From positions 434,001 through 498,000 of the forward strand of contig CAWAHD010000001.1 in assembly GCA_963781785.1 (NCBI GenBank): 64,000 bases of DNA. Direction: 5' to 3'. Position 1 is the stretch's first letter, and the number at the start of each line of letters is the position of its first letter. Below the pieces are notes generated by a model. It was not told the DNA's origin, did not search any database, and saw nothing but the letters and a program-made list of their open reading frames with translations. The stretch is from CAWAHD01 sp963781785 (GTDB lineage Bacteria; Planctomycetota; Planctomycetia; Isosphaerales; Isosphaeraceae). The translations under genes and the position numbers were made by a program. Positions 1 through 9,186 of this stretch are shown here, piece by piece.

Positions 1-164
1 GCGGAGGCTCCCAAAGCCAACCATACCAGGCCGGAACCGGCCAACCGGTGCGATGTGCTTCTCATGGGCTCGATCCTTCTCCGGGCGGACTCCTACCGCA
101 ATCTCACCCGTCAGGGGTTGAATTTGACGGGGGATGGAACGACTCGGTCTCTTGCGGCTGTCAG

Positions 165-238
165 GGTGGGTGACGGGATTTGAACCCGCGATCCCCAGAT
201 CCACAATCTGGTGCCTTAACCGCTAGGCCACACCCACC
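165..238 (-). tRNA. tRNA-His (GTG)
   Basis: Read on the minus strand the segment folds as a cloverleaf: an 8-bp acceptor that includes the extra G at -1 opposite C73 typical of tRNA-His, an anticodon arm CCAGA-TTGTGGA-TCTGG with anticodon GTG, and a T arm with loop TTCAAAT. CCA is not encoded after the discriminator. The extra 5' G and the GTG anticodon agree with histidine identity. Confidence 0.95.
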
Positions 239-590
239 GTCATGGCGATCGATCCGATGCGCCACGATAAACCTTGGATCGGGCTCCCGTCAAGCGTACG
301 AATGGACGCCTCACGATGGCATGCAGCCATGCCGATCAGGCCGGCAAATCGGCTGGCGATCACGGCCCAGGGCGGGCCAGAAATCAAGGTGGTTTGAGAC
401 CGCGGAAGATGTCTGGTAAAAAAATGAAAATAAGGTCTTGACACGCCCAGATAAACTCTTGACGTGCGGCCGGCATGTTGCTGGGATAAAACCGCAAGTT
501 GACGGTGCTACTCTTTGCGTCAGAATGGTCTGGGAATTCCCAGCTCAAGGGTCAGGACGGCGCGGGGCTCGCGAGGCGGATACGGGCATC
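239..590. other. intergenic, no gene seen
   Basis: About 350 bases between tRNA-His and the oxidoreductase gene. Open frames here are short and lack recognisable protein similarity or a convincing ribosome binding site. No clear promoter or terminator was identified. Confidence 0.5.
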
Positions 591-1603
591 ATGGTAACGT
601 CGGCGCTGCGGATTGGGATCGCTGGGTGCGGGCTGGCCGCGCGCATCCACCTGGACCGGCTGCTCGCCGAGGACAACGTTGCCATCGCCGGCCTTGCCGA
701 TCCGGAGCCAGCCGCGGCCCGAGCGCTGGCCGACCGGGTGCTCACGAACGCCCGGAGTCGATCCAGTGCGGCCACTCTCCCGATCTATACCGATCACCGG
801 GCGCTTTCCGCGAGCAATCTCCGGATGCACTGGCGATCTTCACACCGCATCTGACGCACTACCGGCTGGCGATGGACGCACTTCAGGCAGGTTGCCATGT
901 GTTCATCGAGAAGCCGCTGTCGACGAATGTGCAGGAAGCGTCGGATATCGTGAGCCTCGCCAAAGGGCGGGACCTGAAGGTCGCGGTCGGGCATCAGTTT
1001 CGCCTATGTCCGAGTCTGGTCGAGGCACGGCGGCGGCTCGCGGCCGGGTCGATCGGCCCGGTGCGGCTGGTCACGGCACTTCTTTGTCGGCCATGGCTGT
1101 CCACCTTGGAGCAGGAGGAGAGCACCTGGCGGTTCAACTCGAAGGCGGCCGGAAACGGGATCCTGGCCGACGCCGGGGATCATCTGATCGACGCACTATT
1201 ATGGACGACCCGGCAGGTGGCCGACGAGGTCGGCGCGGTCCAGGCCGGGCGGGACCCTGGGATTGACCTGATCACAGCAGCGGCGATCAGGCTGGCGGAT
1301 GGAACACCGGCCACTCTGACGATCTCGGGTATTTCACCTGGATCACTGTTCGTCCTGGAATACTTCGGCGAGCTGGGACGGCTGCGAGCGACCGACCAGA
1401 CTCTCGAAGAAGAACGAATTGACACGGCACGGTGCGAAGTTTCCTTGCCCGAGGCAGGCCCCTCGATCGACGGCAATTTCGTAGCCGCTGTGGCAAAGGG
1501 CGCACCTCTATGTTGTCCCGCAGAGGAGGCCCTGGACGCTGTGCGTCTCTTGGAAGCGATCGCGCGATCTGCGGCGACCGGACAAGTTGTGCGACTCAGA
1601 TGA
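591..1603 (+). CDS. Gfo/Idh/MocA-family oxidoreductase (frameshifted)
   Basis: NAD(P)-dependent sugar or inositol dehydrogenase-type protein. The N-terminus, after a short lead, has the Rossmann motif GIAGCGLAARIH followed by a DPEPAAA stretch. The middle has the family signature HVFIEKPLSTN, where EKP carries the conserved lysine, and further on there is an ADAGDHLIDALLW block. The reading frame changes near 806-815: the N-terminal frame starting at ATG 591 loses similarity and the downstream frame picks it up at FREQSPDALAIFTPH. Restoring one T in the TTT of GCGCTTTCC rejoins them, giving about 338 residues, a normal family length. The substrate cannot be deduced. A single-base sequencing deletion is the likeliest cause; a real pseudogene is the alternative. 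Confidence 0.8.
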
Positions 1604-2032
1604 CACGATCAAAAGATCAGGAAAGGAGGCGCTGGGCAATCACGATCAGGCTCATTCGCGGTGGTGTTGAGAGCTGTTTGGGCCTGGTGCGTGCCCCCGA
1701 GCCGGTGACTCGATTCTTGGGACGCGCGAGCTTGCACAAGAGTCTTTCAAGCTGCCCCAGGCGTCATGCCGACCATTCCGAGTAGTCATCGAACTCAAGA
1801 CCTCAACGGACCACGAGTTCGATCGCCCGGACGCCGCCGTGGAACTTGTGTCCCGACGCGTTGGAATCTTGCTGATTTCGATACTTGACAATGAAGTGCC
1901 TCCTTGACTACGACTATGGCTCCGCTCTCGGATCGAACAGAACAGAGTTGACCCAAGAAGCGAATCGGCCATCACGAGCGCGTTGGAGAGGGGGAATCCC
2001 CGATCTACTCCCTTGGCCCGAGGACTGAATCC
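1604..2032. other. intergenic, no gene supported
   Basis: About 430 bases. A minus-strand open frame covers much of it and runs on antisense to the acidic-protein gene, but its sequence is Ser/Arg-rich without domain features and looks like a shadow. Nothing else is recognised. Confidence 0.45.
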
Positions 2033-2401
2033 ATGTGGGACTGTCACGAATTGCTCGCTACGGTCGCCAACCCGACTATCGCCGGCGTTTTCCACGAAGG
2101 CTGGTCGGATTCCCTTGCACCAATGTTCGGCCGACATCCCGGCGAAGGAGAAGAAGAGTTGGAAGATGAAGTAGTCGACGACGAGGATGACCTAGACGAG
2201 GAAGACCTCGACGACGAAGACGAAGAGGAAGAGTTCGAGGAGGAGGAATTCGACGACGAGGACGAAGACGACATTGACGAAGAACTCGACGACGAAATCG
2301 ATGACATCGACGTCGAGGATGAAGAAGAGGATGACTTCGACGACGATGAAGACCTCGACGATCTCGAGGAGGACGACGAGGACGACGTGGAAGATCTTTG
2401 A
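2033..2401 (+). CDS. extremely acidic Asp/Glu-rich small protein
   Basis: A 122-residue protein with an ordinary first third (residues 1-40) followed by about 80 residues that are almost only Asp and Glu with scattered Leu, Phe, Val and Ile, such as DDEDEEEEFEEEEFDDEDED. The start at 2033 is favoured by a GAGGA about nine bases upstream; a second in-frame ATG lies at 2123. No membrane segment or signal peptide is visible. Such polyacidic tails occur in proteins that bind basic proteins or divalent cations, but no family is recognised and function is unknown. The opposite strand gives an equally long Ser/Arg-rich frame, which is a by-product of the repeated GAC/GAG codons. Confidence 0.6.
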   Translation: MWDCHELLATVANPTIAGVFHEGWSDSLAPMFGRHPGEGEEELEDEVVDDEDDLDEEDLDDEDEEEEFEEEEFDDEDEDDIDEELDDEIDDIDVEDEEEDDFDDDEDLDDLEEDDEDDVEDL

Positions 2402-2778
2402 TGGGATGCCGGCAACAGCCAGCGAGCCGGAGCCGCGACTCTCGCCGTGTCGTACGCTCCGGCTTCGGCCGGTTACTCAATGGGTGATTGCATCGAATGA
2501 TTCGTGCGATGGTCCGCTCGTTTTTCAACTCTCGAATTTCCCCTGGAAGTCCCGGGTTGTCCGTGTAAACAGATAACACCGGCTGACGAGTGGCAAAAGC
2601 GTTCCGGCAGATGCTCTGGGGTGTTGCCGGGACGGACAGATTCCGGCTATCCTTAACCGGCTCTTCTTGCTCTGAGACACGAGCTTTTGATTCCTGGTGG
2701 CGACACCGGATTTTCACTCGCCGTTCGGGCGGGTGAAGTCAGGTGGTGTTGATTCTGGTCGGGAGGGAGCACGCTGCG
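2402..2778. other. intergenic, nothing recognised
   Basis: About 375 bases between the acidic protein and the TPR protein. A minus-strand frame continues through it from within the acidic gene but is arginine-rich and has no features of a real protein. Confidence 0.4.
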
Positions 2779-3219
2779 ATGGCCGCACCCCTTGATCGTC
2801 CGGGCGATTCGTCCGCGGATCGTCCATCTCCCGAAACGTCGACACGGCGGTTGCGCGAGCAAAGCCAGATCGACTTTGAAATCGAGTTTCTCGGCCGAGT
2901 ACTGGAGCGAGATCCGTGCTTCGTCGATGCCCTGAGAGTACACGGCAATAACCTGTCGGCCGTCGGTCAGTATTCGCGTGCCCTGCAGGTGGATCGCCGC
3001 TTGGTCCGACTGATCCCCGACGACGCGATTGCATGGTATAACCTGGCGTGCAGCTTCACGCTCCTCGGCATGATCGAGCCGGGTTTCTCGGCGCTGCAAA
3101 GATCGCTGGAATTGGGCTACTCCTGCCTCAAGCGCCTGCGGCACGACCCGGACTTGAAGGCGCTGCGTCGCGACCCTCGATTTGCTCGTTTGCTTCACCG
3201 GTTCGCATTTTTGGTTTAA
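2779..3219 (+). CDS. TPR-repeat protein
   Basis: About 146 residues from ATG 2779, which follows GGGAGGGAG; an upstream GTG at 2743 is possible. Residues 30-110 form tetratricopeptide-type helix pairs, for example FLGRVLERDPCFVDALRVHG and a block around IAWYNLACSFTLLG, followed by a terminal block LRHDPDLKALRRDPRFARLL. This end block is common in bacterial TPR proteins. It is probably a protein-interaction adaptor. It ends 31 bases before the purine nucleoside phosphorylase gene on the same strand, so the two may be co-transcribed, without showing a functional link. Confidence 0.75.
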   Translation: MAAPLDRPGDSSADRPSPETSTRRLREQSQIDFEIEFLGRVLERDPCFVDALRVHGNNLSAVGQYSRALQVDRRLVRLIPDDAIAWYNLACSFTLLGMIEPGFSALQRSLELGYSCLKRLRHDPDLKALRRDPRFARLLHRFAFLV

Positions 3220-3250
3220 CCAGCCACGAAGCGTTGCCTCACCCAACGTC

Positions 3251-4102
3251 ATGACAAGTCACGAATGGGAGCACGTTCAGGAAGCCTGCCGGGCGGTTCG
3301 TACCTTTTGGTCGGGAAGCCCGCAGGTGGGGATCGTGCTGGGTACCGGACTGGGCGCACTTGCGCGTGAAATCGAAGCCGAGGCGTCGATCCCGTATGGC
3401 GAGATTCCCTTCTTTCCGCGGTCGACCGTGGAGAGCCACAAGGGACAGTTCGTTTGCGGCAAGCTGGCCGGTCAAACGTTGATTGCAATGGAAGGCCGGT
3501 TCCATCTTTACGAGGGGTATTCACCCTGGCAGGTCACGTTTCCGATCCGCGTGATGAAGGAACTCGGCTGCCGGCTTTTGATCGTCTCCAACGCGGCTGG
3601 GGGGTTGAATCCGCTTCACAGCAAGGGAGACTTGATCGTCATCGAGGACCACATCAACCTGATGGCGCTCAACCCGTTGATCGGTCCCAACGACGAGCGG
3701 CTCGGCCCTCGATTTCCCGATTTGATCGAGCCTTACGACCGCGGGCTCCAGAATCTGGCGCTCGATGTTGCCCTCAAAGAGAACATCGTTGCCCACCGCG
3801 GTGTCTATGTTGCAGTGGTTGGGCCCAACCTCGAGACCCGCGCCGAATATCGCTTTCTACGGGCCATCGGTGCCGACGTCGTCGGAATGTCGACCGTTCC
3901 TGAAGTCCTGGTGGCCGTGCACGCGGGTTTGAAGGTACTTGGGTTCTCAATCGTGACCGATATGTGCCTGGCCGACTCTTTGAAACCGGTCTGCATCGAA
4001 GAGATCATCGCGGTGGCCAACGAATCGGAGGCCAAGCTGCGGACCATCGTCCGCGGGGTGCTCTCGCGCTGGAAGGACGACCCCCCGGCGGACCGAAGCT
4101 AG
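3251..4102 (+). CDS. punA: purine nucleoside phosphorylase (trimeric class)
   Basis: Cleaves purine (deoxy)nucleosides with phosphate to free base and ribose-1-phosphate in purine salvage. It has 283 residues, normal for the trimeric PNP/MTAP family. Visible blocks are GIVLGTGLGAL (phosphate loop), a base-binding region at FHLYEGYSPWQV, VSNAAGGLNP, GPNLETRAEY containing the base-recognising Glu, and GADVVGMSTVPEV. At the position of the second base-recognising residue, Asn in guanosine/inosine-specific enzymes, this protein has Asp in FSIVTDMCLAD. The start is ATG 3251 in MTSHEWEHVQ; a longer in-frame extension to 3182 overlaps the upstream TPR gene and looks non-native. Confidence 0.88.
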   Translation: MTSHEWEHVQEACRAVRTFWSGSPQVGIVLGTGLGALAREIEAEASIPYGEIPFFPRSTVESHKGQFVCGKLAGQTLIAMEGRFHLYEGYSPWQVTFPIRVMKELGCRLLIVSNAAGGLNPLHSKGDLIVIEDHINLMALNPLIGPNDERLGPRFPDLIEPYDRGLQNLALDVALKENIVAHRGVYVAVVGPNLETRAEYRFLRAIGADVVGMSTVPEVLVAVHAGLKVLGFSIVTDMCLADSLKPVCIEEIIAVANESEAKLRTIVRGVLSRWKDDPPADRS

Positions 4103-4220
4103 CAGGGCCTGGATGGCCCGGAGATGATTCCGCTCGAACACGCCAGTCGAGCCTTACCCGGGCCCTTGTCGCTCGGCTCCCGGATCGCGATCCGGTCGGG
4201 AGTCGCTGGGTTACTGATTC

Positions 4221-7058
4221 ATGACGACAGCCAATACGAAGCCCTATAAAGACACGCTTAATCTACCGGCCACCCGCTTCGAGATGAAGGCAAACCTCGC
4301 AGAGCGCGAGCCGGAGCTCCAGGCTCGTTGGCACGAGGAAGATCTCTACTCCCGCGTCCGAGAAGCGCGCGCTGGCCGCCCGCGCCGCGTTCTTCACGAC
4401 GGCCCCCCTTACGCCAACGGCGGAATTCACATGGGGACCTTGCTCAACAAGGTGCTCAAGGACATCGTCGTGCGATCGCTGAGCATGAGCGGGTTCGACA
4501 GCCCGTATGTGCCGGGCTGGGACTGCCACGGACTGCCGATCGAGCACAAGGTGGTCAAGGACCTGGGCCCCCGGGCCGCATCGATGAGCCACGCGCAGAT
4601 CCGATCGCTCTGTCAGACCGAGGCCCTCAATTGGGTCGACAAGCAGCGCACTCAATTCAAACGGCTGGGAGTCATGGGTGACTGGGACCACCCCTACCTG
4701 ACCCTCGACCCGCGGTACGAGGCCGGAATCCTCGACATATTGGCTGAGCTGATCGAGGGCGGCTACGTGGGTCGCCAGCTCAAGCCGATTCACTGGTGCA
4801 TGGCCGATCGCACCGCGTTGGCCGAGGCCGAGCTCGAGTACCGTGACGAGACGACGGACAGCATTTACGTCAACTTCCCGATGGACTCGGCTGTTCCCGA
4901 GAGCTGGCCGGCGGGACCGGCCGGCCAACCGTGGTGCGCCATGATCTGGACGACGACTCCCTGGACCTTACCAGCCAACGTGGCCATCGCCGTCCACCCA
5001 GACCTGGAGTACTCCGGCGTCCGCTATGTCGACCCGACCACCAATCTCGTCGTTCACACGATCGTCGCTTCGGAATTAGCTTCCAGAGTGATGGGCCTAC
5101 GGGGGATTGCGTTCACCGAGCTTGGCCGGTGCCGGGGCAAGGATCTCGAACACGCCCGGTACCGTCATCCGTTCATCGACCGCAAGAGCCCGCTCGTGCT
5201 GGCCGGCTACGTGAGCGTCGCCGACGGCACCGGATTGGTGCACACGGCTCCCGGCCACGGCGCCGAGGACTACCAGACTGGCCGAGTGTATGAGCTGCCG
5301 GTCTTGAGCCCGGTGGACGAATCGGGCCGGTTCACAGCCGAGGCTCCTGAATGGTTGACCGGAAAGCCGGTGCTGGCCGCCAATCGAGCGATCATCGAAC
5401 GCCTGAAGGAATCGGGTTACCTCTATCACGACCAGCCGCTTTCGCACAGTTATCCTCATTGCTGGCGGTGCAAGAAGCCGGTGATTTTCCGGGCGACCGA
5501 GCAATGGTTCATCGCCGTGGACCACAATGAGCTGCGTGCCCGGACGCTCGGTGCGATCGGCCAGGTACGCTGGCTTCCGGAATGGGGCCGGACGCGGATC
5601 GAGGCAATGGTCTCATTGCGGCCCGACTGGTGTATCAGCCGCCAGCGCTCGTGGGGCGTTCCGATCCCGGCCCTGGGCTGCACGGCGTGCCAGGCCCAGT
5701 TGCTGACGGCCCAGACAGTGCGACATTTCCGCGACCTGTTCCGCAAGGAAGGGGCCGATGTCTGGTTTACCAGGCCAGTCGAGGAGCTACTCCCCCCCGG
5801 AGCGGCTTGCCCCCAATGCGGAGGGACTTCCTTCCGCAAGGAGGGAGACATCCTGGATGTTTGGTTCGAGTCGGGCTCGAGCCATCGCGCCGTGCTTGCG
5901 GGGGATTTCGCGCTAGGCTATCCAGCCTTCCTGTACCTGGAAGGTTCGGACCAGCACCGCGGCTGGTTTCAATCGTCAATCTTGACGGCGATCGGGACCG
6001 TCGGGAGCGCTCCGTTCCAGACGGTTTTGACGCACGGATTCGTTGTCGACGAGCAGGGGCGGAAGATCTCCAAGTCGCTCGGCAACTACATCCCCGCCGA
6101 CCTGATGACGGTCAAATACGGCGCCGACGTGCTTCGGCTGTACGTTGCCAGCATGGATTACGCCGATGACGTGAGCGTGAGCGAGCGCGGGATCAAGGAA
6201 ATGTCGGAGGCCTATCGCAAGATCCGCAATACCTTTCGTTACCTGCTCGGAAACCTCGAGGACTACCGGCAGTTTGACCCGGCCCAGGTCGACCCCGCCC
6301 TGGTGTGCGAGATCGACCGCTGGTTGCTCGGCCAGCTCAACAAGGTAATCCGTGACGCGCAAAGCGCGTACGAACGGTTCGAGTTCTACCGCATTTATCA
6401 ACGGATCTACCAGTTTTGCGCCGTCGAGTTGTCGAGCTTCTACCTCGACGTGATCAAGGACCGGCTCTACGCTGATGCACCCACGAGCCCAAGCCGCCGG
6501 GCGGCCCAGCTCGTCTTGGCGCGCCTGCATGATCACCTGACGAGACTCCTGGCACCGATCATTCCGCACACGGCCGAAGAGTCGTGGGGTTACATGCGCG
6601 CATCCGCCGACAAACCGTCGAGCGTGCATCTGGCGGAATTTCCCGACGCGGACCCTCGCTGGGACGACGACGGCCGCGATGCCCGCTGGGCTGAGCTGAT
6701 TGGGCTGCGCCAGCAGGCCCTGGTCGCGCTCGAGGGACTGAGAAAGAACAAGCAAATCGGCAGCTCTCAGGAGGCCATCGTCGTTCTGACCACGAATCGG
6801 CCGGACCACTTCATGCCGATTCGAGAGGAGCTGGCGAGGATCTGCATCGTCTCGGAGGTACAGGTTGTCCTCGACGTTACGGCCACATCGCCAGCGCTCG
6901 CTGCCTTCCGCGCTTCGGGCACCAAGTGTGAACGCTGCTGGTACTATCGCCCGTGCGTTGGGCAGAACGTGCTTTACCCGACATTGTGTGACCGCTGCGC
7001 ACAGGTCGTTGCGGCACTTCCCGCTCCTGATGGTGCCTCGAAAGCCCCGGGGAATTGA
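4221..7058 (+). CDS. ileS: isoleucine--tRNA ligase
   Basis: Charges tRNA-Ile with isoleucine in the cytoplasm. It is 945 residues and intact, the usual length. The class I HIGH motif is the variant HMGT in PPYANGGIHMGTLLNK, followed by VPGWDCHGLPIEHKV. The editing (CP1) domain contains the TTTPWTLPANVAI block. The second signature appears as KISKSLGNYI (KMSKS-type). Tryptophan-rich DIRNA-type blocks such as WCISRQRSWGVPIP and DVWFESGSSH are present. The C-terminus has the expected zinc-binding knuckles CERCWYY and CDRCAQ. The uninterrupted 2.8-kb frame contrasts with several neighbours broken by small indels. Confidence 0.97.
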   Translation: MTTANTKPYKDTLNLPATRFEMKANLAEREPELQARWHEEDLYSRVREARAGRPRRVLHDGPPYANGGIHMGTLLNKVLKDIVVRSLSMSGFDSPYVPGWDCHGLPIEHKVVKDLGPRAASMSHAQIRSLCQTEALNWVDKQRTQFKRLGVMGDWDHPYLTLDPRYEAGILDILAELIEGGYVGRQLKPIHWCMADRTALAEAELEYRDETTDSIYVNFPMDSAVPESWPAGPAGQPWCAMIWTTTPWTLPANVAIAVHPDLEYSGVRYVDPTTNLVVHTIVASELASRVMGLRGIAFTELGRCRGKDLEHARYRHPFIDRKSPLVLAGYVSVADGTGLVHTAPGHGAEDYQTGRVYELPVLSPVDESGRFTAEAPEWLTGKPVLAANRAIIERLKESGYLYHDQPLSHSYPHCWRCKKPVIFRATEQWFIAVDHNELRARTLGAIGQVRWLPEWGRTRIEAMVSLRPDWCISRQRSWGVPIPALGCTACQAQLLTAQTVRHFRDLFRKEGADVWFTRPVEELLPPGAACPQCGGTSFRKEGDILDVWFESGSSHRAVLAGDFALGYPAFLYLEGSDQHRGWFQSSILTAIGTVGSAPFQTVLTHGFVVDEQGRKISKSLGNYIPADLMTVKYGADVLRLYVASMDYADDVSVSERGIKEMSEAYRKIRNTFRYLLGNLEDYRQFDPAQVDPALVCEIDRWLLGQLNKVIRDAQSAYERFEFYRIYQRIYQFCAVELSSFYLDVIKDRLYADAPTSPSRRAAQLVLARLHDHLTRLLAPIIPHTAEESWGYMRASADKPSSVHLAEFPDADPRWDDDGRDARWAELIGLRQQALVALEGLRKNKQIGSSQEAIVVLTTNRPDHFMPIREELARICIVSEVQVVLDVTATSPALAAFRASGTKCERCWYYRPCVGQNVLYPTLCDRCAQVVAALPAPDGASKAPGN

Positions 7059-7259
7059 CGAGAAACACAACCGGCTGATAAGCATGGCTGTGCTGGGTTT
7101 GGATTGGCTGTCGACTGCGAGTTGATAATCCATTTATTCCGATTTTGCCGGTTAGCCTGATTCCGAGATCGCGGCGCAGCCGCTTCTCCTCCCTGAAGTT
7201 GAAATCTGCGGGACGGAATTCATAATTCAGGATGAGCTCCATCCCGACGATCCCCAACC

Positions 7260-7915
7260 ATGGCTGAAGTGATGCGAAATCCGCCGATCGTGAAGCCTCC
7301 GATCCGGCTGGCCGTCTGCGTTTCCGGAGAGGGAACGACTCTGCAGAACCTGATCGACCGGATCCGGACGCGGCGGTTACTGGCGGACGTTGTCCAGGTC
7401 GTTGCCAGCCGGCCCAGGATTGGTGCGATTGCTCGCGCCGAGGCGGCAGCGATTCCGCTGGCACTTGCCAGCTATAACGCGCGGTCGCGGGCCGAGTTCA
7501 GCGCCTCGGTGTTCGATCCGATCCGCCACAGCAACTCGGAACTGGTGATCCTGGGTGGTTTCCTGTCGCTCCTGCAAATTCCCGCTGATTACAAAGGACG
7601 CGTCATCAACATTCACCCTTCCTTGATTCCAGCGTTCTGCGGCAAGGGCTTCTATGGCGCCAAGGTCCACGAGGCGGTAGTGGAGTCGGGTGTGAAGCTC
7701 ACGGGATGCACCGTCCATTTCGTCGACAATGCCTACGACAACGGCCCGATCATCCTCCAGCGCCAGTGCCCGTGTACGACGGTGACACGGCCGATACACT
7801 CAGGGCCCGCGTCTTCAAGGAAGAGTGCAGGGCACTCCCCGAGGCGATCTCGATGTATGCCGAAGGCCGACTTCAGATCGACGGGCGCCGGGTCCACGTG
7901 AGGCCGCCGGGCTGA
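7260..7915 (+). CDS. purN: phosphoribosylglycinamide formyltransferase (frameshifted)
   Basis: Transfers formyl from 10-formyl-THF to GAR in purine synthesis. It begins with ATG 7260 and the phosphate-binding loop VCVSGEGTTLQNLID. The catalytic Asn-His-Asp set is visible in NIHPSLIPAF and VHFVDNAYDNGPII, between them TGCTVHFVD. After IILQRQ the frame changes near 7770. Adding one C to the CCC of CAGTGCCCGTG restores PVYDGDTADTLRARVFKEEC and a normal C-terminus ending at 7915. The repaired length is about 218 residues, close to E. coli PurN. It is convergent with the next gene with a 13-base gap. Confidence 0.85.
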
Positions 7916-7928
7916 TCGGTCGACTTGG

Positions 7929-8621
7929 TCAGAGGAGTAGTTGATCGAGCCCGGAGAGACCAATTGGCTCACGGCTGGCGAACGGCTCGGCGTGGAGAAC
8001 GCCCGCCAACTGCCCCCAGTATCGGGTTCGATCGCACACCTGGTCGATCACGCCGGGCCGGCCCTCGGGCTGGTTGTCCACAAGCTGCGAGCGGAAACAT
8101 TTGAGTGCCGCACGCTTGGCGTCGAGATGGTCGGAGATGTCGATGACCACGCTCGGCCGCTCGATGATTCGCAGATGGACGCTGAAATAGTAGAGGATGC
8201 GGGTGGGATGAAACGGTTCGCCGGCAATGTCCGACCGGGTGAGCTTGCTCCAGAATCGAGCGTCCTCGATGAGCTTGGTTGCGGCGGTGTGGTCAGGGTG
8301 GGCATCCTCCCAGTACGGGGCGAACAGAAGCGGAGCGCGCACCTGACGGAAGATGGCCGCTACGGCCCTCCGATTGAGCAAGGTCGGCTCGAGGGACCTA
8401 TTAGGCAAACCCAGGTTCTTGCGCCAGGGGTTGCCGAGAACGGCATTCGAGGCGGCCGTTTCAGCAACACGCCGCTCGGCAGTGCCGAGCGGCGTCGGCT
8501 CGCCGCTGGTCAGGTCGAGAATCCCCACCTTCCAGCCGTGCTGGATCAACCGGATGATTGTCCCCCCCATGCCCAGCTCGGCGTCATCGGGGTGCGGCGC
8601 AACAACGAGCGCGTCAAGCAT
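7929..8621 (-). CDS. bshB1: PIG-L/LmbE deacetylase, BshB1-like
   Basis: Zinc-dependent N-acetylglucosaminyl deacetylase family; the BshB1 branch removes acetyl from GlcNAc-malate in bacillithiol synthesis. The AHPDDAELGMGGT metal-binding motif is at the N-terminus. Further blocks typical of BshB1 are GILDLTSGEPTPLGT, a NLGLPNRSLE segment, LLFAPYWEDAHPDHTAA with the third metal ligand, and ILYYFSVH. It starts at the ATG at 8621, which places AHPDD about seven residues in; an upstream start at 8678 would add 19 residues. No bshA or bshC is in the window, so the pathway assignment rests on sequence resemblance alone. Confidence 0.75.
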   Translation of the reverse strand: MLDALVVAPHPDDAELGMGGTIIRLIQHGWKVGILDLTSGEPTPLGTAERRVAETAASNAVLGNPWRKNLGLPNRSLEPTLLNRRAVAAIFRQVRAPLLFAPYWEDAHPDHTAATKLIEDARFWSKLTRSDIAGEPFHPTRILYYFSVHLRIIERPSVVIDISDHLDAKRAALKCFRSQLVDNQPEGRPGVIDQVCDRTRYWGQLAGVLHAEPFASREPIGLSGLDQLLL

Positions 8622-8712
8622 GGTGAGTTTCGCTGCAGTAATGGGGGTTTGAATGGGGGACGACCTCGGAGTGTCCACCGCGCTACAGAACTGAGCGTTC
8701 TCCGGGTTTTAC

Positions 8713-8994
8713 GTGGACTCGCCATCTGACAAGGTCGAGTTTGAGCCGGACTCGCCGTTTCTTCTCTGGCATCGTATCTTATTGAGCGATGGCAGAGTGA
8801 TTTCCATCCCGTTTTTCGACGTGTTCGTCCATTCGTTCTCGGAACAGAATTCCGAAGCTAGGATCACGTCAAGAGTAGAGCCGAGGCGAGTTCCACGCCT
8901 CAACGGGAGCGGACCAGTCGTCGCATTATTCGACCGGAAGACCGTGAGAAGTTTGGTCTTTGATTTTCTCGAAACCGACGTCGCAATGGAATAG
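8713..8994 (+). CDS. hypothetical protein, doubtful
   Basis: A 93-residue open frame with a GTG start. Composition is balanced, with hydrophobic and charged residues alternating (WHRILLSDGRVISIPFFDVF), which makes it more plausible than its antisense frame. No domain is recognised and no strong ribosome binding site is visible. It is kept because it lies in an otherwise gene-free stretch of over 500 bases just before the exported-protein cassette. Confidence 0.3.
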   Translation: MDSPSDKVEFEPDSPFLLWHRILLSDGRVISIPFFDVFVHSFSEQNSEARITSRVEPRRVPRLNGSGPVVALFDRKTVRSLVFDFLETDVAME

Positions 8995-9101
8995 GTTTTC
9001 GACTTGCTCATGGAAACCACCGGGCAGACCAGGAGTCACAACCGGGCGTAGATTGCAGGCGCTCTGCTGCACGGGGCCTTCGCGCTGGACTTGGCAGGAT
9101 C

Positions 9102-9131
9102 TTGACTTTTCTGTCCGGACTTCCTTATTAT
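9102..9131 (+). promoter_or_regulatory. possible sigma-70 promoter of cassette copy A
   Basis: TTGACT at 9102-9107 and TATTAT at 9126-9131 with an 18-base spacer, about 55 bases upstream of the DUF1573 start. The TATTAT part and flanks recur in front of copy B (13841-13846), but the -35 part does not, so copy B may have lost or altered this promoter. Confidence 0.4.
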
Positions 9132-9186
9132 TTCCATTTGACTCGCCCGGCCTCGAACGATGATTCGCAGAATTGTGAGATCCGTC

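Noticed and set aside
1652..2137. 161-residue minus-strand frame
   Set aside because: Overlaps the acidic gene, composition like a shadow frame, no similarity recognised.
2044..2717. Long Ser- and Arg-rich minus-strand frames opposite the acidic protein
   Set aside because: They arise from the reverse reading of repeated GAC/GAG codons; no start signal and no domain.
5976..7133. 385-residue minus-strand frame opposite ileS
   Set aside because: Entirely antisense to a clear ileS gene; high-GC codon bias leaves opposite frames open.
7941..8729. 262-residue plus-strand frame opposite the BshB1-like gene
   Set aside because: The minus strand carries the AHPDD family motif and the expected length; the plus frame is a shadow.
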